Shown here one piece after another: positions 50,628 to 59,117 of a stretch of DNA of 64,000 nt (the first letter of the stretch is position 1; every line of letters begins with the position of its first letter). A program made the translations under genes and the position numbers. The notes under the pieces were generated by a model. The model was not told the origin of the DNA. It searched no databases and saw nothing but the letters and a program-made list of their open reading frames with translations. Origin of the DNA: Gemmatimonadota bacterium (lineage in GTDB: Bacteria > Gemmatimonadota > Gemmatimonadetes > Longimicrobiales > Gaopeijiaceae); the NCBI GenBank assembly GCA_022827345.1, contig JAJDTB010000038.1, forward strand, positions 62,001-126,000. The letters are read 5' to 3'.

Positions 50628-51512
50628 TCAGGAACCCCCTCGATCAAAGCAGGACAGCCTCATGCGCCCGTTCTTCCCCCCGACCGCGCAGTCATCGAGA
50701 TGGCGCCCCTGATTGCGCATCCCTCGGAAGCTGCGTCTCATGTCGCCGATCTCGTCTTTCACGAAGGACTGATACTCCTCCGGGGAGACCATTCGTCCCT
50801 CGTCCGCCGGCGGGACGATCTGCTCCTCGGCACCATCCAGCGAGACCGCCGTGGCGCCGTAGATGGTGCTGCCGCCGTTCAGCGACAGCACCAGGATCAC
50901 CCCCGGCAGGCCGCCATAGAGCGCCGGCCCTGCCTGCACAGGAATGTCGGGAGCAAACCAGGCGACCATCTCGCCGCCGTCCGACAGTGCCGCGGCCCTC
51001 CTCACCCGATAGCCCGCATGCGTGCGCTGATCATCGGTAAGCCGCCAGTCGACGCTGGGCGGGGCATCCGTGCGCAACACCTCCTCAAACGCTTCGAGCA
51101 CCCTGACCCCGGGGGCGCCGTCGGAGCCTGAGTAGGCCCGCGTTACCGCATTCTCCTGGCTCGCCGCAACAGACTCGACCATCTCGACCAATACATCGAG
51201 GTTGCCGTGTGTCATGGGGAACACAGCGGGAGGGGGTTCCTGACCTTCGTCTTCCGGTGCCGGGACCATCAGAGACGCTGACGGATTGAAGTGAAGCAGG
51301 AAGGATCGATCCCTCGCCGCCGCGAGCCTGTTTCGGACCTCCGCCATCTCACCCGGCACCTCGGCATCGACGGTGGTCACCCGCGTGTAGGTGATGGTTC
51401 CGCTCTGGGCATCGGCCGGCCCGGATGACGCAACGGCGAGTGCTCCCGCCACGATCCACGGCAAACGGCGTCCGTGACTCCGGGTCAACGGCTCGGGCTC
51501 GGCTATTCGCAT
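50628..51512 (-). CDS. GLPGLI-family secreted protein, downstream copy
   Basis: The 294-residue protein begins with a basic n-region and a hydrophobic core (LPWIVAGALAVASSGPADAQ), hence is exported. The mature part starts SGTITYTRVTTVD and contains the family mark YGGLPGVILVLSLNGG (about residues 218-233), preceded by MVAWFAPDIPVQAGP. A C-terminal charged stretch includes EEYQSFVKDEIGDMRR, followed by two cysteines. GLPGLI proteins come with TonB-receptor-like proteins; the role is unknown, perhaps metal or peptide related. It follows the receptor gene by 63 bases on the same strand. Confidence 0.86.
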   Translation of the reverse strand: MRIAEPEPLTRSHGRRLPWIVAGALAVASSGPADAQSGTITYTRVTTVDAEVPGEMAEVRNRLAAARDRSFLLHFNPSASLMVPAPEDEGQEPPPAVFPMTHGNLDVLVEMVESVAASQENAVTRAYSGSDGAPGVRVLEAFEEVLRTDAPPSVDWRLTDDQRTHAGYRVRRAAALSDGGEMVAWFAPDIPVQAGPALYGGLPGVILVLSLNGGSTIYGATAVSLDGAEEQIVPPADEGRMVSPEEYQSFVKDEIGDMRRSFRGMRNQGRHLDDCAVGGKNGRMRLSCFDRGGS

Positions 51513-51575
51513 TTCCAGGTGCCTCCCCAGCGCGGCACTTCGCCGCTCTCGTTCCTCACACGGGGTTATCCACTG

Positions 51576-54356
51576 CTACCGCCGTCCGCCGCGTCCGCCC
51601 CCACGTCTAACCCCACGCCCACCCATTTGGTTCCCCAGCCGATACATCACCCGGAGCATGAAGTACTGCCCGAGCGATTCCGTCCGCGACTCCTCGATGA
51701 AGCTCGCCGAATTCGTGACCGAGACGCCCTGATTCTGGTTGAGCAGATCGTAGGCCTGAAGCTCGATCTCGGCGCGCTCGTCGAGCACCCGCCGGGTGAT
51801 CGAGGCGTCCCAGCGGGCGATGTTCCGCGATTCCGCGAACAGCCCCTGATCGTAGGTGCGGTAGCGGAAATCCGTCTCCAGCTCCCAGCCGCCGAGGTAG
51901 AAGGTCGCTTCGCCGCGGTACTGGCTGTTCAGGTAGTTGCGGTTGAGCTCCTCGTTCAGCGAGTACTCGACGTCGTTGAGGCTGAAGTCCGCCGTCAGCT
52001 CCACATCGAAGCGGTCCTTGATACGGTTCTCCAGGCTCACCTCGAAGGTGTTGCGCAGGATCTGGCTCTCGTTGGCGGCCAGATTGATCAGCTCCGTCCC
52101 CTCGGAATACGTGATGCGGTACTCCAGGTCGAGTTCGATGCCCAGTCGCCGGATCGGCGTGCCGAAGTTCGCCCCCAGATTACTCGACCATTCACCGTCG
52201 GTGTTGACCGGCATCCGCGTCTGGAACCCGCGTTCGTTGAAGATGCGCGACGTGGAAATGCTGTTGTGGTTGTAGTCGAGGCCGGCAAACGTAAAGAAGT
52301 TGATGAAGCTGAACTGGTCGAAGAAGCGATATTCTGCGTCGACCGAGTGCTCGTACTCGGGGCGCAGGTCCGGGTTGCCCGAGTAGACGTTGAGGGGATC
52401 GCGGTTGTCGGAGTAGGGCTGGAGCTGCGTGAGCGACGGCTCGCGGCTGCGTCCGCTGTAGCTGAACTCGATGTTCTGGCCGTCCTTGATCTCGTTCTTG
52501 AACTGGGCGTTTGCCAGCAGGTGCGTGTAGCCGTTCTCGATGGTCTGGTCCCGGTCCAGGATGACGCCTTCGAGCTGCGAGCGCTGCAGGCGGAGACCGA
52601 CGGTGAACCAGTGGAGATCGTCCTGGTGGCTGTAGCGTGCCCCGCCCTGGAGATAGGTGTACGCCCGCTCGAATCCGGAACTCAGACGGTCGTTGAAGAC
52701 GGGCGCGCCACCGACGAGGTCGTAGACCGAATTGTCCCGGTCTTCACGCGTCCAGTTGCGCTGGCCGAACACCTCCATGGTGTGACCTTCGGAGAGCGGT
52801 TGCGTCAGCGACAGCCGCGCCGAGTTGTTCCAGGTGCGCCCCACCCGTGACTGTTCCTGCAGGATCTCCTCGAGATCGTCGTCGCGCCCGCGCTGCCCAC
52901 GCACTTCACCCGTGACGACAGACGACAGGTCGGAGGAGAGATCGGAGTCCTGCAGGCCGCTTCTGACCTCGGCAACCAGGCTGCGCCCGTTCTCGCTGAG
53001 CCGCTTGCGCCATGTCAGTCGCGCGTTGCCGCCCAGATCGTCCCCGTTCACGAGGTAATCCGTGGTGGCCGAATTGAGCATGCTGCCGCTCAAGGTGTGC
53101 GTTTGCCGGTTCGCGAAGGACGTCATCGACGACGCGCGTGTGTTTCCGTCCATGCGCAGCCGCAGATCGTGACCGGCCGAGATGGTGTACTGCGCGTTCA
53201 GATTGAGACGGTGACGCCGGTTGCCGGTCTCCTGGTTGCTGGACTGGTCCACCAGCGATGCGACATCCGAGCCGAAAAGCGCCTGCTGCTGAAGCGTTTG
53301 GTCCTGGGAATTGTCGAGTTGGCTGATGAAGTAGCTCCCCCGCAGCCAGGTGTCGTCGTCTCCGAAATCCCGGCTCGCGTTGACCCCGAGGCTGGTGGTC
53401 TCGGTGAAACCGTCGTTGGAGCCGCCGCCCCGCCTTCCGCCTGCGAAGTCCGCGAAGTCGCGCCAGTTGAATCCCGCATTGTTGACGTTGTTCGCGTTGG
53501 CGGTCAGCGCCAGCTGGGTATTCGGCGAGAAGCGGTTCAGCGTCAGCGACCCGTCGTAGCGGGCTTCGTTGCCCACCGGCCCCGTGACGCGGCCCTGGTT
53601 GTCCACGTCGCCGCCGACGCCCCCTCTGGCGCGGCCGAAGTACCCGCTGCGCGCCTCCTCCTTGAGCTTGAGGTCGATCGTGCGCTCCTCCTCGCCGTCG
53701 GGTATGCCGGTGAACTCGGCCATGTCGGACTGCTTGTCGTAGACTGCGACCTGCGCGACCGCGTCGGCCGGAAGGTTCTGCGTGGCCACCGTCGCGTCCC
53801 CGCTGAAGAACTCCTTGCCGTCGACAAGGATGTTCTGGACCTCCTCGCCCTGCGCCGTGATCGTCCCGTCCGAGTCGACCTCGATCCCGGGGAGTCGCTC
53901 CAGCAGGTCCTCCACCGTGGCGTTGGGAGGCGTCGGAAACGCCAGAGCGTTGTAGCTGAGCGTGTCGCGCCGGTTGACGAAGGGCACGTGTTCGACGCTG
54001 ACGACCAGCGAGTCCATCTCCAGCGCCATGAGCGACAGCCCGACTTCCCCGGCGTCCACATCGGCGTTCGTGATATCGAAGTCGCGGCGCAGCGTCCGAT
54101 ACCCGATCAGCGTGACCTGCAGGATGTACTCGCCCGCGGCCAGCCCGGTGATCGCGAACGTCCCGTCACCCCGGCTCAGCGCATACTGGGCCAGGACCGA
54201 GTCCGGCCGCGTCAGCGCGACCACCATGGCGTTCTGCAGGCCCCCTCCCAGCGAGTCTGCCACCGTGCCCCGCACCTGGTACTGCCGCTCCTCTTCCTGC
54301 GCGCTCAAGGGGACGGCCATCGAGAAGCAGGCCGTCCACAGAACCAGAAACCTCAT
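51576..54356 (-). CDS. Outer-membrane beta-barrel receptor with CarboxypepD-like and plug domains
   Basis: I start at the ATG at 54356 (926 residues): MRFLVLWTACFSMAVPLSAQ is a clear signal peptide. Residues ~24-110 are a carboxypeptidase-regulatory-like sandwich (YQVRGTVADSLGGGLQNAMV, DFDITNADVDAGEVGLSLM). A plug follows (about 115-220; ATVEDLLERLPGIEVDSDG, NILVDGKEFFSGD, TIDLKLKEEAR), then a large barrel. The end is Gly/Arg-rich (GGRGVRRGGGRGGRR), unusual because barrels normally end in an aromatic residue; the last strand YFMLRVMYRL precedes it. The type is the TonB-independent-looking OMP_b-brl_3 family of Bacteroidota and Gemmatimonadota. It probably imports or senses a ligand with the two flanking GLPGLI proteins. 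Confidence 0.9.
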   Translation of the reverse strand: MRFLVLWTACFSMAVPLSAQEEERQYQVRGTVADSLGGGLQNAMVVALTRPDSVLAQYALSRGDGTFAITGLAAGEYILQVTLIGYRTLRRDFDITNADVDAGEVGLSLMALEMDSLVVSVEHVPFVNRRDTLSYNALAFPTPPNATVEDLLERLPGIEVDSDGTITAQGEEVQNILVDGKEFFSGDATVATQNLPADAVAQVAVYDKQSDMAEFTGIPDGEEERTIDLKLKEEARSGYFGRARGGVGGDVDNQGRVTGPVGNEARYDGSLTLNRFSPNTQLALTANANNVNNAGFNWRDFADFAGGRRGGGSNDGFTETTSLGVNASRDFGDDDTWLRGSYFISQLDNSQDQTLQQQALFGSDVASLVDQSSNQETGNRRHRLNLNAQYTISAGHDLRLRMDGNTRASSMTSFANRQTHTLSGSMLNSATTDYLVNGDDLGGNARLTWRKRLSENGRSLVAEVRSGLQDSDLSSDLSSVVTGEVRGQRGRDDDLEEILQEQSRVGRTWNNSARLSLTQPLSEGHTMEVFGQRNWTREDRDNSVYDLVGGAPVFNDRLSSGFERAYTYLQGGARYSHQDDLHWFTVGLRLQRSQLEGVILDRDQTIENGYTHLLANAQFKNEIKDGQNIEFSYSGRSREPSLTQLQPYSDNRDPLNVYSGNPDLRPEYEHSVDAEYRFFDQFSFINFFTFAGLDYNHNSISTSRIFNERGFQTRMPVNTDGEWSSNLGANFGTPIRRLGIELDLEYRITYSEGTELINLAANESQILRNTFEVSLENRIKDRFDVELTADFSLNDVEYSLNEELNRNYLNSQYRGEATFYLGGWELETDFRYRTYDQGLFAESRNIARWDASITRRVLDERAEIELQAYDLLNQNQGVSVTNSASFIEESRTESLGQYFMLRVMYRLGNQMGGRGVRRGGGRGGRR

Positions 54357-54378
54357 TGTGCGGCCCACGGGCCACCTC

Positions 54379-55119
54379 CTATTCACGGCCGCCCCCACGG
54401 CGCCCATACAACTGTTCCAGTTCGTCGAGCTTGTCCTCGACAATTGCTTCATACTCTTCGCGCGACACTTCGTCGCCGACCTCCGGCGCGCGAATCAGCC
54501 CCGCGTCCACCTCACCGAGCACGACCTCGGTCGCGAAGTACTGCGCGCGCCCACCGTCCAGCGACAGGACCAGGATCATGCCCGGCAGACCGCCGTAGGA
54601 CCCTGGACCACCCGGCACCGGGATCACGGGCGTGAACCACGCCTCGATCGACGTGCCGTCGTGCTCGGCAGTCGCCTTCATCACCATGTGCCCGAGGTGC
54701 TCCGCCTGTTCGCTCGTGAGACGCCAGGCATAGGCCGGCGGCGGGCCCGCTACGCGGAAGTCGCGCCCGAAGAACTCCCGCGTCTCCACCGCCGTCCCTT
54801 CCGCGTAGCTCACCCAGGCACTGCGAACGATTTCGAGATCGGTGCGCGAGGCCGATCGGGTCTTCAGTCTCTCCAGCCGTCCCCGCCACCGGCCGGACCT
54901 GTGGTCCTCGCCGGCTTCTTCCACACTGGCCGGAGTCATCAGTGATTCCGCCGGCCCGAAGTGGAGAACCATCGTTCTGGTCTCGCTAGCGGGGATCGAT
55001 TCCTTCCAATCCTCGGGGATCTCGAAGCCGTGCTGCTGGGAATAGGTGTAGGTGATGGTCCCCTGCTGCGCGGTCAGCGCCGTGGGGATCAAAAGGGCGA
55101 AGGCGATGTTGCGAGTCAT
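54379..55119 (-). CDS. GLPGLI-family secreted protein, upstream copy
   Basis: This 246-residue protein has a short signal peptide (MTRNIAFALLIPTALTAQ). The mature protein opens with QGTITYTYSQQHGFEIP, parallel to SGTITYTRVTTVD in the downstream copy. It carries TPVIPVPGGPGSYGGLPGMI and VLSLDGGRAQYFATEVV, the family's hallmark. It ends in an acidic helix (REEYEAIVEDKLDELEQLYG) and RRGGGRE. It is the first gene of the GLPGLI/receptor/GLPGLI unit, with 22 bases to the receptor gene. The two copies are paralogues and not a recent duplication, as outside the core they differ a lot. Confidence 0.88.
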   Translation of the reverse strand: MTRNIAFALLIPTALTAQQGTITYTYSQQHGFEIPEDWKESIPASETRTMVLHFGPAESLMTPASVEEAGEDHRSGRWRGRLERLKTRSASRTDLEIVRSAWVSYAEGTAVETREFFGRDFRVAGPPPAYAWRLTSEQAEHLGHMVMKATAEHDGTSIEAWFTPVIPVPGGPGSYGGLPGMILVLSLDGGRAQYFATEVVLGEVDAGLIRAPEVGDEVSREEYEAIVEDKLDELEQLYGRRGGGRE

Positions 55120-55242
55120 GCCAGTTAAGACAGCCAGGCTCGAAAAAACGTTCTGCGACTGCTACCGGCCGTTCTCCGCCATTCCCCACTTCCGGGTACT
55201 GCCGCAGATCCGGTGTCGACCGGGATTCGCGCCCTTGCTGTA

Positions 55243-55259
55243 TATATGGTAACCATATA
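55243..55259. promoter_or_regulatory. Palindrome inside the RHH-PIN promoter
   Basis: TATATGGT-A-ACCATATA is a perfect 8+1+8 palindrome. It sits between a TTGCTG (55235-55240) and a TACCAT (55258-55263) at 17-base spacing, with the antitoxin ATG at 55271, so it overlaps the -35/-10 space. It is the likely binding site of the RHH antitoxin. No Shine-Dalgarno sequence is visible, and the start site would be at or next to the ATG. Confidence 0.5.
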
Positions 55260-55270
55260 CCATACATGCC

Positions 55271-55585
55271 ATGAGGACGATCAAGACGACCGTGTACCTG
55301 AACGCGGCGGACTACCGCAAGCTGAAGTCGATGGCGGGCGACGAGGGGCGGTCGGCTGCGGAGCTGGTGCGCGAGGCGGTCGCGGAGTATGCCGCGAAGG
55401 CGACGGAGCGCGCATGGCCGAGGTGCTTCGGGATGGGTGACAGCGGCGATCCGCACTTCGCGGAGAATTATGAGGACTACCTGGACGGTTTCGGTGAAGA
55501 TGGCCTGGAGGACTACAACTGGCCCGAATCGGACGAGCATTTGGGGGACGACTCCGGGACGAAGCCGGCAGGTTTGGGCGAGTAA
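55271..55585 (+). CDS. Ribbon-helix-helix antitoxin
   Basis: A 104-residue protein whose first 45 residues are a ribbon-helix-helix: MRTIKTTVYLNAADYRKLKS (strand and helix A), DEGRSAAELVREAVAEYAA (helix B). The rest is acidic (LDGFGEDGLEDYNWPESDEHLG) and should wrap the basic toxin. It binds its own palindromic operator. The PIN toxin gene begins 6 bases after its stop, the standard antitoxin-first order. Confidence 0.88.
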   Translation: MRTIKTTVYLNAADYRKLKSMAGDEGRSAAELVREAVAEYAAKATERAWPRCFGMGDSGDPHFAENYEDYLDGFGEDGLEDYNWPESDEHLGDDSGTKPAGLGE

Positions 55586-55591
55586 CCGGCT

Positions 55592-56005
55592 TTGGTAGTC
55601 GTGGACACGAGCGCCTTGCTGGCGCTAATGGACGGCGGGAATTCACAGCGCGCGTTGCTTCGATCGGCGTTGCGGGCGGATCCGGATGGCTGGGTCATTC
55701 CGTGGGCCGTCCTCCCCGAATTGGATTACATGGTTGCCAGGCGCCTGGGCCGAGCCACAGTCGCGGCGTTCCGCGCCGATCTGGCCGAAGGGCGGTTGCC
55801 GATCGAGTGGGGGGGTGCAGCCGACCTCCATAGGGCCCTGGAGCTTGGCCGCGCCTATCGCGACCTGTCGCTGGGGTTGGTCGATGGGATCGTGATGGCC
55901 GTGGCCGAGCGGTTGGAGGCGCGGGCGATCCTGACGCTCGACCTCCGGGATTTCGGAGCGGTTACCCTGAAGGGCCGTCCCGAAATCTGGCCACGGGATC
56001 TGTAG
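55592..56005 (+). CDS. PIN-domain toxin, VapC type
   Basis: From a TTG at 55592 the 137 residues show the full PIN acidic set: Asp5 (MVVVDTSALLALMD), Glu in VLPELDYMVARR (about 43), Asp in LGLVDGIVMAVAE (about 98) and Asp in ILTLDLRDFGAV (about 116-119). It should be a toxic RNase held by the RHH protein. The helical middle is standard. It ends 76 bases before the stop of the convergent GH109-like gene. Unlike the vapC at 20112, there is no odd tail. Confidence 0.9.
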   Translation: MVVVDTSALLALMDGGNSQRALLRSALRADPDGWVIPWAVLPELDYMVARRLGRATVAAFRADLAEGRLPIEWGGAADLHRALELGRAYRDLSLGLVDGIVMAVAERLEARAILTLDLRDFGAVTLKGRPEIWPRDL

Positions 56006-56081
56006 GGGATCTCAACTCGTCGGAGCCGCAGGTGGATACGGGCTCGCGAAGACCTGACGAGCAGCCAAAGCCGTCATCCCG

Positions 56082-57512
56082 CTACGCCCCCACCACCGGC
56101 CACGGCGCCCACTCCCTCCACTTCCCCCTCGTAAAGTCCGGGAACTCAACCGGCGCGCTGCCGTTCGCCACGCTGATCTCGGACAGCTCGCACACCGCGC
56201 TGAGCGCCGCCGCGTCGTACACGTTCATGTCGAGCGGCAGACCCTCGCGCAGGCACTTGACGAGGCGGTAGTCCTCCATGAAGTCCATGCCGCCGTGGCC
56301 CGCACCGATCGAGGCCTCGCGGAGCGCCTGCCAGAGGGGATGCTCGAACTCATCGTAGTACGTTTCGGCCTCCTCCCAGCGGTGCGACGGACTGCGGCCC
56401 TCGATGTAGACGCGGTCCGGATAGCCCTGAAAGATGCCGCGCGTGCCCTGGACCTTGTTGATGCGGTCGTAGGGGCGCGGGAGGTTGGTGTCGTGGGCGA
56501 CGTAGATCGTCTTGCCGAGGGCGGTCTGGATGAGGCTGCCGTTCACGTCGCCGAGCGCGAAGGTCTCGGCGCGCTTGGCGTGGCCTTCCGGGTAGTTGGC
56601 GGCCGCCCATTCCTGCAGCCCGCGCGAGGGGCTGCTCATTGAAACGAGGGTGGCGAAGCGGTCGCCGCGGTTGATGTCCATGCAGTTGGCGACGGGGCCG
56701 AGGCCGTGGGTGGGGTAGAGGTTGCCGTTCCTGGTCCAGGAGTGGTCGCGGCGCCAGAGTCCCTCGCCTTCGTCGGCGAACTTGATGCCGCGGAGGTCAT
56801 GGAGGTAGCCGCATTCGGCGTGGAGGATCTCGCCGAGCAGGCCCTGGCGGACCAGGCTGAGGCAGAGCAGTTCGGCCCGGCCGTAGTTGACGTTCTCCAT
56901 CATCGCGCAGTGACGTCCGGTGCGCTCGGCGGTCTCGACGAGCTTCCAGCAGTCCTCGAGCGTGTACGCGGCGGGGACTTCGGTGGCCGCATGCTTGCCG
57001 TTCTCCATGGCGGCGACGCAGATGGGCACGTGCCACCGCCACGGGGTCGCGTTGTAGACGAGGTCGAGGTCGGCCTCGGCGCAGAGGCGTTCGAAGTCGG
57101 TCTCGCCGCCGGTGTAGAGGGCCGGCCTGGGGTGGCCCGCCTCCTCGACGATGTCGGCCGCGCGCTCGGCATGGGCCTCGCGAATGTCGCAAACGGCCGT
57201 GATCGCGCACCCGTCGATGCGGACGAGGTTGCGGACGTGCGCCGTGCCCATGCCGCCGACGCCCACGTAGCCGATGCGGACATGGTCGATGGCGGGGGCG
57301 GCGAGAGGGTGGTCGGGTGGGGCGGTGAGGGTGCCCGGCACCGTGGCCGCGCCGGCCAGGGCGTCCTGTCCAGCGCCGGGATCACCGCAGCCCGTGACGG
57401 CGCCCGCCGCGACGCCGAGGGCGCCGACCTTGAGGAAATCGCGCCGGTCGAGGCCGGTCGCGTCGAATCCGGCTGCCGCGCGGCCGGCCGTGTCTTTTCG
57501 GTCGCTCTTCAT
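56082..57512 (-). CDS. Gfo/Idh/MocA oxidoreductase, GH109-like, Tat-exported
   Basis: This 476-residue protein has a Tat signal (DRRDFLKVGALG at about 22-33) followed by a lipobox-like TGC. The Rossmann dinucleotide motif is IGYVGVGGMGTAHVRNL near residue 80. Catalytic-domain marks of GH109 are NATPWRWH, EVPAAYTLEDCWKLVE, MMENVNYGR and GHGGMDFMEDYRLVKCLREG. GH109 enzymes use tightly bound NAD to cleave alpha-N-acetylgalactosaminides by redox-assisted elimination. The substrate here is not certain. It is monocistronic and lies convergent with the RHH-PIN pair. Confidence 0.9.
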   Translation of the reverse strand: MKSDRKDTAGRAAAGFDATGLDRRDFLKVGALGVAAGAVTGCGDPGAGQDALAGAATVPGTLTAPPDHPLAAPAIDHVRIGYVGVGGMGTAHVRNLVRIDGCAITAVCDIREAHAERAADIVEEAGHPRPALYTGGETDFERLCAEADLDLVYNATPWRWHVPICVAAMENGKHAATEVPAAYTLEDCWKLVETAERTGRHCAMMENVNYGRAELLCLSLVRQGLLGEILHAECGYLHDLRGIKFADEGEGLWRRDHSWTRNGNLYPTHGLGPVANCMDINRGDRFATLVSMSSPSRGLQEWAAANYPEGHAKRAETFALGDVNGSLIQTALGKTIYVAHDTNLPRPYDRINKVQGTRGIFQGYPDRVYIEGRSPSHRWEEAETYYDEFEHPLWQALREASIGAGHGGMDFMEDYRLVKCLREGLPLDMNVYDAAALSAVCELSEISVANGSAPVEFPDFTRGKWREWAPWPVVGA

Positions 57513-57638
57513 GCTGCTGTCACCCTCCGTTGGTTGCTCGTTTTGGTGACATACAGCCGCAACGGCGACCGCGTGTCAAGCGCGCGCCCGAACGCGCCGG
57601 CGATCGACGCTCCCGGGGTGGAGGTGCAGGGGCCGCCG

Positions 57639-58847
57639 TCAGCCGGGCCGACCGGTGGACATCCATTTCAGACCCGGGTGCAGCGCCAGCAGCGCCGCGA
57701 CGCCGGCGAACGGCATCGACATCAGGGTGGCCGCGTGAGGGCTCGTCACGTCCGCAACCGCGCCCGTGCCCATTACACCCAACGCGCCAACCGTCCACGC
57801 AAGCCCCATCACGATCCCGGAGCTGGCGCCGGGGGCGCGCGGCGACATCTCCTGAGCCATCACGACGATGGGCGGCAGCGTCGCCATCCCCAGGAAGCCC
57901 GCGCCGGCGATCGCGACGAAGCCGATGGCGCTCCAGGGCCCGAGCCATACCGCGGCCAGGTGCGCGGGCAACGCGAGTACGCACAGCAGGAAGAGGAGGC
58001 GAGGCCGGTCCATCCGGTCGGCGAGAAGGCCGCCGGTCAGCGTGCCGAACGCCTGCGCCCCCAGGTAGACGGAGAGCGCCGCCGCGCCCAGAGTCTCCGA
58101 TCCTCCCATCTCCGCCACGATGATCGGCTCCATCGTGAGGAAGGCGCGCTGCACGAACGCCATCGCCGAACTCACCCCAAAGATGATCCCCAACGGGCCC
58201 GCGAGCTGACGCAGGACGTACGACGGCGGCGGTGCCGGGGGCGCGTTGCGGGCCTCGCCGCGGCCGCTGGGCAAGCCGAAGTAGAAAAGAGGGGCGAGGA
58301 GGAGCGCCGGGAGCATCGCCACCCACAGTCTCTCCATCCCGCCCCACGCGACCAGCCCGACCGCCACGAGCGGCCCCACCGAGAATCCGATCGCACCGCC
58401 GAAGGAGAAGATCGAGTAGCGGCTGCCGCTGCCCTTCCCCTCGGTCAGGCGTACCGCGTACGAAGCACCCGGCGGATGAAACGCGGCGCCCCCGAGTCCC
58501 CCGATGACGAGCAGCAGCATGAGCACCCAATACGACGACGCGAACCCCATCACGGACACGAAGACGCCGCTCACGACCACGCCGCCCACCGCGAGCGCCC
58601 TGCGTCCGAATCGATCCGCCACGTAACCGAAGAACGGCTGCGGCAGCGCGGTCGCGATGGCGTACGCGGCACCGAGCGACGCGGCGGCCGCGATCGAGAT
58701 GCCCATCCCGTCCATGATCCGCGGAAGGAGCGGCGGCACGAACGATGCGTAGGCGTCGTTGATGCCGTGTGCCAGCGCAATGATGAGCGCGATTCGGGTG
58801 GCCGATATGCCCGCAGACTGCGGAGTCGGGTCGGCATTGGCCGGCAC
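57639..58847 (-). CDS. MFS transporter, fosmidomycin-resistance (FSR)-like
   Basis: The 402-residue product has twelve hydrophobic helices. The first contains ALAHGINDAYASFVPPLLP, which is the FSR family's hallmark, and the cytoplasmic loop FGYVADRFGRRAL gives the MFS motif A. The second half repeats it as LTGGLLADRMDRPRL. It is expected to export a small drug or metabolite with proton antiport at the inner membrane. It precedes the GH109-like gene by 126 bases on the same strand and may or may not be in one unit. Confidence 0.9.
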   Translation of the reverse strand: MPANADPTPQSAGISATRIALIIALAHGINDAYASFVPPLLPRIMDGMGISIAAAASLGAAYAIATALPQPFFGYVADRFGRRALAVGGVVVSGVFVSVMGFASSYWVLMLLLVIGGLGGAAFHPPGASYAVRLTEGKGSGSRYSIFSFGGAIGFSVGPLVAVGLVAWGGMERLWVAMLPALLLAPLFYFGLPSGRGEARNAPPAPPPSYVLRQLAGPLGIIFGVSSAMAFVQRAFLTMEPIIVAEMGGSETLGAAALSVYLGAQAFGTLTGGLLADRMDRPRLLFLLCVLALPAHLAAVWLGPWSAIGFVAIAGAGFLGMATLPPIVVMAQEMSPRAPGASSGIVMGLAWTVGALGVMGTGAVADVTSPHAATLMSMPFAGVAALLALHPGLKWMSTGRPG

Positions 58848-59117
58848 CAGGCCGGCGTTGGGAGTCTTCAGCGTCGAAGTCGTCTTCGTCGGAGGTTCAA
58901 GTTCCCCTGGAGCGCCGGGGGTGCATTGCCAGCTTCCGCCAGGCAGCGCCGCGGGTCAAGTACCATGGGCGCGGCGTCGGCAGAGACTGGAAACCACCAG
59001 TTGCGGTGCCTAGTATGGATGGTCGTACCCAAATGCCCCCCACGTCGCGTTCAACGCACAGACCTGTCGGATTGTCTTTAAGGGGCTAGGCCGAATCACC
59101 ACATCCAGGACACCGAA
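58848..59117. other. Intergenic region between divergent MFS and LVIVD genes
   Basis: I find no open frame or strong hairpin. TTGTCTTTAAGGGGC near 59070-59090 is the only AT-rich segment and would be a place for the plus-strand promoter. The stretch must also contain the MFS promoter. Confidence 0.4.
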
